Source of the DNA: Piscinibacter defluvii
Lineage (GTDB): Bacteria > Pseudomonadota > Gammaproteobacteria > Burkholderiales > Burkholderiaceae_C
Direction of reading: 5' to 3'
Assembly (NCBI RefSeq): GCF_004011805.1
Contig: NZ_RCHJ01000016.1
Location: forward strand, 124,001-188,000
Length of the DNA stretch: 64,000 nt
Part shown: piece by piece, positions 8,311 through 18,059 of the stretch
Layout: each line of letters begins with the position of its first letter
How positions within the stretch are numbered: position 1 is the stretch's first letter
The notes under the pieces: model-generated
The model's input: the letters and a program-made list of their open reading frames with translations, nothing else
Database searches by the model: none
Told to the model about the DNA's origin: nothing
Position numbers and translations under genes: made by a program

Positions 8311-9495
8311 TCAGGCGCCCAGCCGCGCCGCCAGCGCGTCGACCCGCTGCATGTTCTCGGCCCGGAAACCGCCGGGGTTCGCACGCATCCGGGCCTGCAC
8401 ACTGGCGATGGCGCGCGCGCCCTCGGCGCGCAGCTCCGGCGTCCAGGCGGCGTCCTCGGTGGCCAGCAGGAAGTTCAGCAGCCGGCTGCGCTGCGCGACC
8501 GTGCCCAGGGTCTGGAAGCGTTCGTACGGCAGGTAGGCCAGTGCGGCCTGCACCGCCTCGCGCGAACGCAGATGGTCGCGTTCCAGCGTCGCGCTGGCCT
8601 CCTGCCGCGCCTGCGCCTCCGGGCCCACCAGCGCCGCCACGAGCGCCTGCACCGACGGCGACGGCGCCGCTGCGGCCGCCATGACCGGCGCCGGAGTCGG
8701 TGTCTCACGCGGCGCCTTCTGTGCAGCGGGCGGTGCCGGCGCGGCGGCGGCCCTCGGTGCCGGCGCGGGGGCCGGCGCCGGTGTGGCCGGTGGCGGTTCG
8801 GGCACAGGCGCCGCGGCGGGCGGAGCCGGAACCGGGGGCGCCTGCGTCGCCGCCGGCGGCACCGGCGCGGGTGCGGGCGAAGGCGCGACGGCCACGTCCG
8901 GCGTCGCAGCGGCCGTCGGCGTCGGCGGCGCCGGCGGCTCCTGCAAGGCGAACCACGCGCCACCCGCCGCGGCGACGGCCAACAGCGCCGCCCCGGCCAG
9001 CATGGGCGTGCGCGAGCGCGGGGTGTCGCTGCGGCCGACCGGCGCCAGCCCGAGCCGCGCGACGAGTTCGCGCACGTTCGAGTCCCAGGTCTGGTGGCTG
9101 ATCTCGAAGCCGTTGCGAAAGGCGAGCGGCTTCAGGTCGTCGGGCAGCGCGTCGGCTGACGGCATGCGCGCGTCCTGCACCAGCACCGGCGTGACGGCCA
9201 CGTTGCGCTGCAGCGCGGTCGCGATCTCCAGCCGCACGAAGTCGTTCGGCTGCTCGAGCCGGCGCTGGCCGGCCGCGTCGCGTGCGTCGGCCCAGCCGCG
9301 GCCGATCAGCGCCAGCATCACCTCGCAGTCGTCGAGCCGCTGGCGCAGCACCTCGCGGAAGTCGCGCCCGAGCGCGATGTTGTCCACGTCCATGAAGACG
9401 CGCTCCGCGCCGAGCTGCTGTACGAGGCTGTTGAACAGTGCACGCGCCTCGCCCGCCGTGCTGTCGCGCCGGTAGTTGATGAAGACGATGCCCAT
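8311..9495 (-). CDS. TIR-domain protein with membrane anchor and Pro/Ala-rich region
   Basis: A 394-aa protein. Residues 1-150 form a bacterial TIR domain: it opens with GIVFINYRRDS, has VFMDVDNIALGRDF, and carries the conserved acidic residue in NDFVRLEI (E90), the position of the catalytic glutamate in NAD-cleaving TIR domains. Residues 165-184 are a single hydrophobic membrane segment. A low-complexity Pro/Ala linker follows (about 186-278), then a helical C-terminal domain I do not recognise. The topology would leave the TIR domain in the cytoplasm and the C-terminus outside. No anti-phage partner gene is adjacent. NADase activity is inferred from the family only. The ATG has a GGGAGG ribosome site. 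Confidence 0.8.
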   Translation of the reverse strand: MGIVFINYRRDSTAGEARALFNSLVQQLGAERVFMDVDNIALGRDFREVLRQRLDDCEVMLALIGRGWADARDAAGQRRLEQPNDFVRLEIATALQRNVAVTPVLVQDARMPSADALPDDLKPLAFRNGFEISHQTWDSNVRELVARLGLAPVGRSDTPRSRTPMLAGAALLAVAAAGGAWFALQEPPAPPTPTAAATPDVAVAPSPAPAPVPPAATQAPPVPAPPAAAPVPEPPPATPAPAPAPAPRAAAAPAPPAAQKAPRETPTPAPVMAAAAAPSPSVQALVAALVGPEAQARQEASATLERDHLRSREAVQAALAYLPYERFQTLGTVAQRSRLLNFLLATEDAAWTPELRAEGARAIASVQARMRANPGGFRAENMQRVDALAARLGA

Positions 9496-9555
9496 CGTGA
9501 CCTCCCGGGACGCGACTGTCGCGGCCCGCCGGCCGCCTTGTCAACGCCGCGGAAA

Positions 9556-9574
9556 GGCCCGGCAGTGCCGGGCC
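9556..9574 (-). terminator. Probable rho-independent terminator of aceA
   Basis: An 8-bp perfect GC-rich inverted repeat with a 3-nt loop lies 22 nt past the aceA stop. Read on the minus strand it is followed by TTTCC. It sits between aceA and the TIR gene, so it would separate their transcription. Confidence 0.6.
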
Positions 9575-9596
9575 CCCTGTCTCCTCGCGTTGCGCC

Positions 9597-10895
<1,299 letters not shown>

Positions 10896-11136
10896 GGGAC
10901 CTCCGGTCAGTTGAGAGACAAGGCATTGAGCCGAAACGATGGCTCTAGCCTACGCCCGGAGAGAAGCGCTGCGAAGACTTATGTCTTATAGAAGACTAAA
11001 AATCTTTCTTCATTAAATCAACAACTTACGCGCATCATTCCAGGATGCGAAGTGTCATCCTTCACAATGAGAAAAAATGCGGCAGCGCAGCAAGGCCCCG
11101 TTCCGGATCCCGAAACGGCTGTCGTGGATCGTGAAA
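10896..11136 (-). promoter_or_regulatory. AT-rich aceA upstream region with repeated GAAGACT
   Basis: This 241-bp gap is one of the few AT-rich stretches in the window. It holds GAAGACT twice in direct orientation (10973-10979 and 10991-10997, 18 bp apart) and an inverted repeat AAGAC-N4-GTCTT (10974-10987). Runs of A/T around 10995-11025 make it the likely aceA promoter and operator. No regulator can be named from these sites. The far end also holds the 3' flank of the amidotransferase gene. Confidence 0.45.
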
Positions 11137-11844
11137 TCAGCCGGCGGCGCCGATCCACCGCGCATAGAAGCGCGCGGCGAGGCGCTGCTGCGCGGCCAGG
11201 TGACGCGCCGCATCGGCGCGCATCGCCGCGCCGCTTTGCACGCTCGGGCAGGTCTCCTGAAGCGCGAGGTAATGCGGGTCGTCGCAGGCCGACCAGACGG
11301 CCAGCTTGTGCTCGTCCACCTCGACGTGGAACTGCAGGCCCAGGTGCGGGCCGATCGCGAAGGCCTGGTGCGGACAGGCCGGGCTCGAGGCCAGCAGCGT
11401 GGCCCCGGCCGGCAGGTCGAAGGCCTCGTAATGCCACTGGTACACCACGGCCTGCTTGCCCGCGCCGAACCAGTCGCTGGCCGCGGCGTGCGGCTCGATG
11501 CGAACGGGCTGCCAGCCGATCTCCGGCGCTGGCGACGCACCGATCCCGGCCCCGAGCGCCCGCGCCATCAACTGGCCGCCGAGGCAATGGCCGATCACCG
11601 GCACGCCGGCCTGCATGGCCGCGAGGATGAGGCGCTCGGCCTGGCGCAGCGAAGGCAGTGGATCGTTGGCGCTCATCTCGCCGCCCAGCACCGCGAGCGC
11701 GCCCCAGGCGTCGATCTGCGCCGGGTAGGCCTGCCCGGCGCTGCTGTCGAACACCTGGAACGGCAGCCCCTGCTGGCGCAGCCAGGTGGCGAGGTAACCC
11801 GGCCCGTCGCTGGCCATGTGCTGCAGCACCAGCACCGGCTTCAC
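11137..11844 (-). CDS. Class I glutamine amidotransferase-like protein
   Basis: A 235-aa type 1 glutamine amidotransferase domain (GMP-synthase GATase-like). The nucleophile elbow GHCLGGQ carries the cysteine at about residue 87, and a QFHVEVDE motif near residue 171 supplies the His/Glu pair. It stands alone without a synthetase domain, like several stand-alone GATase proteins annotated as GMP synthase-like. I chose the GTG at 11842-11844, which overlaps the upstream aminotransferase stop (GTGA) and has a GAGG about 8 nt away; a GTG two codons earlier is too close to that site. Coupling to the aminotransferase suggests handling of a gamma-glutamyl or amide compound, but the substrate is unknown. 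Confidence 0.8.
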   Translation of the reverse strand: MKPVLVLQHMASDGPGYLATWLRQQGLPFQVFDSSAGQAYPAQIDAWGALAVLGGEMSANDPLPSLRQAERLILAAMQAGVPVIGHCLGGQLMARALGAGIGASPAPEIGWQPVRIEPHAAASDWFGAGKQAVVYQWHYEAFDLPAGATLLASSPACPHQAFAIGPHLGLQFHVEVDEHKLAVWSACDDPHYLALQETCPSVQSGAAMRADAARHLAAQQRLAARFYARWIGAAG

Positions 11845-13229
11845 GCACACACCTCGGACAGGAAGGCTCCCACCGCGCCGACCAGCCGCTCGATGTCGGA
11901 CGCCCCGGTCTGCGGCGCGACCAGCAGCATGTTGTGGAAGGGCGTGACCAGCAGCCCGCGGTTGAGCAGGTACAGGTGCAGTGCCTGCTCGAGCGGCGCA
12001 TTCATCGCGGCGCGCGCGGCGGCCGCGTCGGCGGGCGTGACGGCGCAGAACTGCAGCTCCATGCGGGCCCCCAGCCGCGTGACGGTCCACGGCACGCCGG
12101 CCGCGGCGATCACCTCGTCCAGGCGCTGCTCGAGCAGCGCCGCGTGCGCCAGCATGCCGGCGTAGACCGCCGGTGTCATCACCTCGGCGAGCTGGGCCTG
12201 CAGGGCCGCCAGCGCGAGCAGGTTGGCCGACAGCGTGGTGCCGATGCCCGAGTGGCCGTCCGGCGCGGCGCGCTTGGCAGCCTGCATGCGCGCGTCGACC
12301 GCCTCGGTGAAGCCGTAGACGGCGCAGGGCAGGCCGCCGGCCACCGCCTTGCCGACCACGATGACATCGGGCTGCAACCCCTGCTGGCGGCCCTGCCCGC
12401 CCCAGCCGCTGCTGATGGTGTGTGTCTCGTCGAGCACCAGCAGGCAGCCGTGTTCGGCACAGGCGCGCTGCACGTCCTCGAGAAAGCCCGGCCGCGCCGG
12501 AACGAGGCCGCAGTTGGTCAGCGCCGGCTCGGTGAGCACGCAGGCCACGTCACCCCGCGCCAGTGCGGCACGCACGGCCGCGGCATCGTTGAACGGCACC
12601 ACCACCGTGCCGAGCGCCAGGTCGTGCACCTGGCCGAGCAGGCTGGCGCGGGTCAGCGTGCGGCCGTCGCCGGCACGGTCGACCAGCGTGTCGTCCACGG
12701 TGCCGTGGTAGCAGCCGTCGAACACCAGCACCTTGGGCCGGCCGGTGATGGCGCGCGCCCAGCGGATCACGAAGCGGTTCGCGTCGCTCGCGCTCAGCGT
12801 CATCTGCCAGCGCGGCAGGCCGAAGGTGTGCGCGAGCAGGCGACCGACCTCGGCGCTGCGCACCGACGGCAGCATGGCCGTCAGGCCCTGCGCCGCCTGG
12901 CGGGCGATCGCCTGCGCCACCGGTTCGGGGCTGTGGCCGAACATCGCGCCGGTGTCGCCAAGGCAGAAGTCGACGATCTCGTGGCCGTCCGCATCGACGA
13001 GCCGGTTGCCAAGGGCGTGTTCGACGTGCAGCGTGGCCGGCGTCGGCCAGTCGCGCATCCAGTGCATCGGCACGCCGAACAGGTAGTGCCGCGCATCCTC
13101 GGCGGCGAGCGCCACGCTGCGCGGATGGGTCTCGACATAGCGCGTCAGCTCGGCCGCGTGCAGGGCGGCCAGGCGCGCGCGGTCGGGGCAATGGCCATCG
13201 GTCCGTATCATCGCGGCCCGAGTGTGCAT
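11841..13229 (-). CDS. Class III aminotransferase, glutamate-1-semialdehyde aminomutase-like
   Basis: A 462-aa PLP enzyme of aminotransferase class III. Visible are the cofactor segment CYHGTVDD, the aspartate motif VLDETHT, and the PLP lysine in VVGKAVAGG (about K294). Sequence features resemble glutamate-1-semialdehyde aminomutase-like transaminases rather than true HemL. The start is uncertain: an ATG at 13227-13229 and another at 13209-13211 are both in frame, neither with a strong ribosome site. Only 11-29 bp separate it from the divergent ureohydrolase gene, so their promoters must lie inside coding sequence. With the coupled amidotransferase and the ureohydrolase it may belong to guanidino or polyamine metabolism (inference). 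Confidence 0.8.
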   Translation of the reverse strand: MHTRAAMIRTDGHCPDRARLAALHAAELTRYVETHPRSVALAAEDARHYLFGVPMHWMRDWPTPATLHVEHALGNRLVDADGHEIVDFCLGDTGAMFGHSPEPVAQAIARQAAQGLTAMLPSVRSAEVGRLLAHTFGLPRWQMTLSASDANRFVIRWARAITGRPKVLVFDGCYHGTVDDTLVDRAGDGRTLTRASLLGQVHDLALGTVVVPFNDAAAVRAALARGDVACVLTEPALTNCGLVPARPGFLEDVQRACAEHGCLLVLDETHTISSGWGGQGRQQGLQPDVIVVGKAVAGGLPCAVYGFTEAVDARMQAAKRAAPDGHSGIGTTLSANLLALAALQAQLAEVMTPAVYAGMLAHAALLEQRLDEVIAAAGVPWTVTRLGARMELQFCAVTPADAAAARAAMNAPLEQALHLYLLNRGLLVTPFHNMLLVAPQTGASDIERLVGAVGAFLSEVCA

Positions 13230-13240
13230 CAGCAGCCCCG

Positions 13241-14161
13241 ATGAGCGCCTTCGCCTTTCTCTCCCACCACACCTTCCTGAAGGCGCCGCCGGCCGGCGTG
13301 GACACGCCGTTCGCCGTGGCCGGCATTGCCTGGGACGGCGCGGTCACCAACCGCCCCGGGGCGCGCATGGGCCCGCGGGCGATCCGCGCCGCCAGCCACA
13401 TGCTGTGCGACGCGATCCACCCGCTGTTCGACCTCACGCCCAGCGGCCGGCTCGGCGATGCCGGCGACCTGGAACTGCCCAACACCAGCCTGGTGGCGAT
13501 GCGCGAGGCGATGCACGCGCCCGTCGAGCGCCTGATCCGCGCGCACCACATGGCCTGGCTGGGCGGCGACCATTCGATCACGCTGGCGCTGCTGCGCGCC
13601 TACCGCGCCTGGCTCGGCCGGCCGCTCGCGGTGATCCATTTCGACGCCCATTGCGACACCTGGGAAGACCATTTCGGCGAGCCGAGCGGCCACGGCACCT
13701 GGGTCTACGAAGCGATCCGCGAAGGCCTGGTCGTGCCGGAGTGCTTCACGCAGATCGGCATCCGCTCGGCCGGCGTGCGCGCGGCGCGCGAGTACGTGCG
13801 CGACCAGGGCGGCCAGATCTTCACCGCACGCGACCTGCGCGGCCTGGAGAACCCGGCGCAACTGGCCCCGGTGCTCGAGGCGATCCGCGCGCGCCAGGCC
13901 GCGCACGGCCACCCGCCGCTCTACCTGAGCCTGGACATCGACTGCCTCGACCCCGCCTTCGCTCCCGGCACCGGCACGCCCGAGCCGGGCGGAATGAGCA
14001 CCAATCAGGTGCTGACGCTGCTCGAGGAGACGGCCGGGCTGCCCTTCGTCGGCATGGATTGCGTCGAGGTGGCCCCGCCCTACGACCACGCCGAACTCAC
14101 CAGCCAGGCCGCTGCGAACTTCGTCTGGACCTACCTCTGCGCCCGCCTGTCCGGGGCTTGA
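13241..14161 (+). CDS. speB: Agmatinase-family ureohydrolase
   Basis: A 306-aa binuclear manganese ureohydrolase. All metal-binding signatures are present: GGDHS (about residues 109-113), HFDAHCDT (about 131-138) and SLDIDCLDPAFAPGTGTPEPGG. This fits agmatinase (agmatine to putrescine plus urea). Guanidinobutyrase and related enzymes share these motifs, so the substrate is not certain. If it is agmatinase, the putrescine would feed the catabolic island that begins 1.2 kb downstream. It is divergent from the aminotransferase gene with an unusually short gap. Confidence 0.82.
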   Translation: MSAFAFLSHHTFLKAPPAGVDTPFAVAGIAWDGAVTNRPGARMGPRAIRAASHMLCDAIHPLFDLTPSGRLGDAGDLELPNTSLVAMREAMHAPVERLIRAHHMAWLGGDHSITLALLRAYRAWLGRPLAVIHFDAHCDTWEDHFGEPSGHGTWVYEAIREGLVVPECFTQIGIRSAGVRAAREYVRDQGGQIFTARDLRGLENPAQLAPVLEAIRARQAAHGHPPLYLSLDIDCLDPAFAPGTGTPEPGGMSTNQVLTLLEETAGLPFVGMDCVEVAPPYDHAELTSQAAANFVWTYLCARLSGA

Positions 14162-14222
14162 TCTGCCGCAGATGCTGCGTCGCAGCAGTGCTAAGAATGG
14201 GGCGTCACCACGAGGAGTACCC

Positions 14223-14756
14223 ATGGCTGCAGCAGCGAAGCACCCCCAGCCGACCGATTTCCGCGCGCTCGACGACTGCCACCAGCAGATCGCCCAGCAC
14301 CTGGAGCGTCTCGGCGCGCTGATGGATCACCTGGACCGCGAGGGCGTGGACGATCACGCCCGCAGCGAGGCCGACACGATCGAGCGTTTCTTCAGCACCA
14401 CCTCGCAGCGCCACCACCTGGACGAGGAGACCAAGGTCTTCCCGCAGCTGCTGGCCTCGACCGACGTCGACCTCGTCGCCACCGTGCGCATGCTGCAGCA
14501 GGACCATGGCTGGATCGAGGAGGACTGGCTCGCGATCGCGCCCCAGCTGCGCGCCATCGCCGCCGGCTACAACTGGTACGACCCGGCCGAGCTGCGCCAC
14601 GCGCTGCAGGTGTTCCTGGAGCTGTGCCGCGAGCACATCGCCCTCGAGGAATCGCTGATCTACCCCGAGGCCAAGGCCCAGGCCGAGAAGCTGCAGCGCC
14701 GCCGCGCCGCGCTGCCGCCGCTGGTGTTCAGAGCGGGAGCGCCGTCGTCCTCTTGA
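14223..14756 (+). CDS. Hemerythrin-like domain protein
   Basis: A 177-aa four-helix protein of the hemerythrin HHE cation-binding family. Expected iron ligands are visible on successive helices: CHQQIAQHLERL, HHLDEETKVFPQ, DHGWIEEDW and HIALEESLIYPE. Such proteins bind a non-haem di-iron centre and act in oxygen or nitric oxide sensing, storage or iron-sulfur repair. The role here is not known. Start is the ATG at 14223-14225, preceded by GAGGAG. Its 3' end overlaps the convergent Lrp gene by 29 bp. Confidence 0.85.
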   Translation: MAAAAKHPQPTDFRALDDCHQQIAQHLERLGALMDHLDREGVDDHARSEADTIERFFSTTSQRHHLDEETKVFPQLLASTDVDLVATVRMLQQDHGWIEEDWLAIAPQLRAIAAGYNWYDPAELRHALQVFLELCREHIALEESLIYPEAKAQAEKLQRRRAALPPLVFRAGAPSSS

Positions 14757-15207
14757 CGGTGCGCAGCACCAGCATCGAGTTCGAGCGCGCCACGCCGGGC
14801 AGGTGCATCAGCACCTGCGAGTGGAAGCGCTCCAGGTCCTCGGCGTCGCGGTAGGCGAAGCGGATCAGGTAGTCGTTCTCGCCGGCCACGTAGTAGCAGT
14901 CGAGGATCTCGGGTGTGGCGCGCACCGCGTTCTCGAAGGCCTCGAGCAGCGGCGTGTTCATGCTCTCGAGGTTGATGATCGTGTAGCTGATGCCGTGCTT
15001 GCCCACGGCCTTCGGGTTCAGCAGCGCGACGTACTGCGCGATGACGCCGGAGTCCTCGAGCGCCTTGACGCGCCGCAGGCAGGCCGAGGGCGAGAGATGC
15101 ACGCGTTGCGCGAGCTCCAGGTTCGAGAGCCGGCCCGCTTGCTGCAGCTCGGTCAGGATGGCCCGGTCTATCGCATCCAGTTGCACGTCGGCGGCCTTGA
15201 GTCGCAT
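14728..15207 (-). CDS. Lrp/AsnC family transcriptional regulator
   Basis: A 159-aa feast/famine regulator with an N-terminal winged helix-turn-helix (about residues 10-60, recognition segment NLELAQRVHLSPSACLRRV) and a C-terminal RAM ligand-binding domain (about 75-150). The family binds amino acids and represses or activates transport and catabolic genes. It is divergent from the beta-alanine transaminase gene that heads the polyamine island, with a 157-bp shared promoter region carrying an operator-like palindrome. Autoregulation and control of the island are the natural inference. I chose the ATG at 15205-15207 because family members begin close to the HTH. Confidence 0.88.
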   Translation of the reverse strand: MRLKAADVQLDAIDRAILTELQQAGRLSNLELAQRVHLSPSACLRRVKALEDSGVIAQYVALLNPKAVGKHGISYTIINLESMNTPLLEAFENAVRATPEILDCYYVAGENDYLIRFAYRDAEDLERFHSQVLMHLPGVARSNSMLVLRTVKRTTALPL

Positions 15208-15273
15208 CGGATTGACTTTGTTGTTCGATTCTTCGAATGATATTGCAGTAACCGGGGTGAACCCGGCGCGATT

Positions 15274-15290
15274 GCGCAAGCACATTGCGC
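15274..15290. promoter_or_regulatory. Operator-like palindrome GCGCAA-N5-TTGCGC
   Basis: A perfect 6-bp inverted repeat with a 5-bp spacer lies in the divergent promoter region of the Lrp gene and the polyamine island. It is 12 bp upstream of a TAGACT that could be a -10 element (15302-15307). The same arrangement occurs before the second Lrp gene at 63435-63450, so it is a candidate Lrp-family binding site. Confidence 0.6.
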
Positions 15291-15364
15291 GCCGGTTTCT
15301 CTAGACTGAGTCTGTAGCGGATTGCACACTTGCCCGCACTCAGGCCCGGCCCCGGAGAGCCCCG

Positions 15365-16726
15365 ATGAACAAGCCGATCGACCCCGCCGTCCTCGAGGTG
15401 CGCCAGACCGCCGCGCAGCACCCGCATGCGCTGGACGCCTACTGGATGCCCTTCACCGCGAGCCGGCAGTTCAAGGCCGCGCCGCGCCTGCTCGCGAAGG
15501 CCGAGGGCATGCACTTCTGGACGCCCGAGGGTCGCCAGGTGCTCGACGGCATCGCCGGCCTGTGGTGCGTGAACGCCGGCCATGCACGGCCGCGCATCGT
15601 GCAGGCGATCGCGCAGCAGGCCGCCGAGCTCGACTTCGCGCCGCCCTTCAACATGGCGCACCCCAAGGCCTTCGAGCTGGCCGAGCGCCTGGTGAAGATC
15701 GGCCCGCCGGGGCTGGACAAGGTGTTCTTCACCAACTCGGGCAGCGAGGCGGTGGACACCGCGCTGAAGATCGCCGTGGCCTACCACCGCGCCCGCGGCG
15801 AAGGCACCCGCACCCGGTTGATCGGCCGCGAGCGCGGCTACCACGGCGTCAACTTCGGCGGCGTGTCGGTGGGCGGCATGGTCGGCAACCGCAAGTCCTT
15901 CGGCCCGCTGCTCGGCGGCGTCGACCACCTGCGCCACACGCACGACCTCACGCGCAACGCCTACAGCCGCGGCGTGCCGCAGCATGGTGCGGAACTGGCC
16001 GACGACCTGGAGCGCCTGGTCGCGCTGCACGATGCCTCGACCATCGCCGCGGTGATCGTCGAGCCGGTGGCCGGCTCGACCGGCGTGCTGCTGCCGCCCA
16101 AGGGTTACCTGGAGCGCCTGCGCAGCATCTGCGACAGGCACGGCATCCTGCTGATCTTCGACGAGGTCATCACCGGCTTCGGCCGCCTCGGCGCGCCGTT
16201 CGCCTCGACCTTCTTCGACGTGACGCCGGACCTGATGACCACCGCCAAGGGCATCACCAACGGCTGCGTGCCGATGGGCGCGGTGTTCGCGAAGCGGCAC
16301 ATCCACGACGCCTTCATGACCGGGCCGGAGCACCTGATCGAGTTCCCGCACGGCTACACCTACTCGGCCCACCCGCTGGCCTGTGCCGCGGCGCTCGGCA
16401 CGCTCGACACCTACGCCGAGGAAGGCCTGCTGGTGCGCGGCGCGGCCATGGCCAAGCCCTTCGAGGACGCGCTGCACTCGCTGCGGGGCCTGCCCGGGGT
16501 GATCGACATCCGCAACATCGGCCTGGTCGGCGGCATCGAGCTCGAGCCGATCGCCGGGCAGCCCGGCAAGCGGGCCTTCGAGGTGTTCCTCAAGTGCTGG
16601 GAGCGCGGCGTGCTGATCCGCACCACCGGCGACACGATCGCGCTGTCGCCGCCGCTGATCATCGAGAAGCAGCACATCGAGCAGCTCGTCGGCACGATCG
16701 CCGACGTGCTGAAGGGTGCGGCCTGA
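15365..16726 (+). CDS. bauA: Beta-alanine--pyruvate (omega-amino acid) transaminase
   Basis: A 453-aa class III aminotransferase of the omega-amino acid:pyruvate group. It transfers the amino group of beta-alanine or other terminal amines to pyruvate. The PLP lysine is K295 in TTAKGITNG. The N-terminal YWMPFTASRQFKAAPRLL pattern and GLWCVNAGH are typical of BauA. It is the first gene of the polyamine island, 10 bp before puuB. Beta-alanine arises from spermidine-derived aminopropyl groups through 3-aminopropanal, which explains the context. GABA or putrescine are possible alternative donors. Confidence 0.88.
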   Translation: MNKPIDPAVLEVRQTAAQHPHALDAYWMPFTASRQFKAAPRLLAKAEGMHFWTPEGRQVLDGIAGLWCVNAGHARPRIVQAIAQQAAELDFAPPFNMAHPKAFELAERLVKIGPPGLDKVFFTNSGSEAVDTALKIAVAYHRARGEGTRTRLIGRERGYHGVNFGGVSVGGMVGNRKSFGPLLGGVDHLRHTHDLTRNAYSRGVPQHGAELADDLERLVALHDASTIAAVIVEPVAGSTGVLLPPKGYLERLRSICDRHGILLIFDEVITGFGRLGAPFASTFFDVTPDLMTTAKGITNGCVPMGAVFAKRHIHDAFMTGPEHLIEFPHGYTYSAHPLACAAALGTLDTYAEEGLLVRGAAMAKPFEDALHSLRGLPGVIDIRNIGLVGGIELEPIAGQPGKRAFEVFLKCWERGVLIRTTGDTIALSPPLIIEKQHIEQLVGTIADVLKGAA

Positions 16727-16736
16727 CCGGGTCCTT

Positions 16737-18059
16737 ATGTCGCTGCTGCGCATCGATCAGAACCTGACGAAGCACTCGTACTACGCGGCCACGGCGCCGC
16801 GCGAGCAGCGCCATCCCGCGCTGCAGGCCTCGCTCGACTGCGACGTGGCGGTCGTCGGCGGTGGCCTGGCCGGGCTGTCGGCCGCACTCGAGCTGGCCGA
16901 CCGCGGCTACAGCGTCGTGCTGCTGGAGGCGCGCCAGGTCGGCTGGGGTGCCTCGGGCCGCAACGGCGGGCAGGCGCTGGTGGGCCTGGCCTGCGACCAG
17001 TCGGTGATCGAGTCGCAGCTCGGCCGCGAGGCGGCCCGCCGCGTGTGGGACATGACGCTGGAGGCAATCCGCCTGATCCGCCAGCGCTGCGAGCGCTTCG
17101 CGATCGACTGCGACTGGCGCGACGGCTACCTCAGCCTGGCCGTCAACGAGCGCAAGGCGCGCGAGCTGCGCAACTGGCAGGTGCAGATGCAGCGCGACTA
17201 CGGCTTCGAGACCACCTGGATCGAACCGGCCGAGATGCCGCGCTGGATCGCCAGCCCGCGCTTCCACAGCGGCCTGCACGACCGCTTCAGCGGCCACCTG
17301 CACCCGCTCAAGTACAGCCTCGGGCTGGCCCGCGCCGCCGCCGGCCTGGGCGTGCGCCTGTTCGAGGACTCGCCGGTCATCGGCATCGAACCCGGCCCGC
17401 CGCCGAAGCTGCGCACGGCGCAGGGCTCGGTGAGCGCCTCGCACGTGCTGCTGGCCGGCAACGTCTACCTGCAGGGCCTGGCGCCCGCGCTGGAGAGCCG
17501 GGTGATGCCGGTCGGCACCTACATCGTCGCCTCGGCGCCGCTCGACCCGGCGCTCGCGGCCGCGCTGATCCCGTCCGGCGCGGCGGTGTGCGACACCAAC
17601 TTCGTGCTCGACTACTTCCGCCCGACGGTCGACCAGCGCCTGCTCTACGGCGGGCGTGTCAGCTACAGCACGGCGACGCCGATCAACCTCGCCTCGAGCA
17701 TGCAGCGCCGCATGGCGCGCACCTTCCCGCAGCTGAAGGACACTCCGGTCGAGTACAGCTGGGGCGGCTTCGTCGACATCTCGATGAACCGCGCGCCGGA
17801 TTTCGGCCGCCTGTCCGATCGCCTCGCCGACAAGGCGCCGGGCTGGCGCAACGTCTACTACCTGCAGGGCTTCTCGGGCCATGGCCTGGCGCTCACCGGC
17901 CTGGCCGGCAAACTGGTGGCCGAGGCGATCGCCGGCGACGCCGAACGCTTCGACACCTTCGCACGCATCCGCCACCACCCGTTCCCCGGCGGCCGGCTGC
18001 TGCGCATGCCGGCGCTGGTGGCCGGCATGGCCTATTACCGACTGAGGGACATGCTGTGA
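16737..18059 (+). CDS. puuB: Gamma-glutamylputrescine oxidase (FAD)
   Basis: A 440-aa FAD-dependent amine oxidoreductase of the DAO/OrdL family. PuuB oxidises gamma-glutamylputrescine to gamma-glutamyl-gamma-aminobutyraldehyde with release of ammonia and hydrogen peroxide. The dinucleotide-binding motif VVGGGLAGLSAALELA is at about residues 39-54, followed by GWGASGRNGGQ, typical of the subfamily. A C-terminal FSGHGLALTGLAGKL segment closes the FAD site. Start ATG at 16737-16739 is 10 bp past the transaminase stop. The stop overlaps the puuD start (GTGA). Confidence 0.9.
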   Translation: MSLLRIDQNLTKHSYYAATAPREQRHPALQASLDCDVAVVGGGLAGLSAALELADRGYSVVLLEARQVGWGASGRNGGQALVGLACDQSVIESQLGREAARRVWDMTLEAIRLIRQRCERFAIDCDWRDGYLSLAVNERKARELRNWQVQMQRDYGFETTWIEPAEMPRWIASPRFHSGLHDRFSGHLHPLKYSLGLARAAAGLGVRLFEDSPVIGIEPGPPPKLRTAQGSVSASHVLLAGNVYLQGLAPALESRVMPVGTYIVASAPLDPALAAALIPSGAAVCDTNFVLDYFRPTVDQRLLYGGRVSYSTATPINLASSMQRRMARTFPQLKDTPVEYSWGGFVDISMNRAPDFGRLSDRLADKAPGWRNVYYLQGFSGHGLALTGLAGKLVAEAIAGDAERFDTFARIRHHPFPGGRLLRMPALVAGMAYYRLRDML

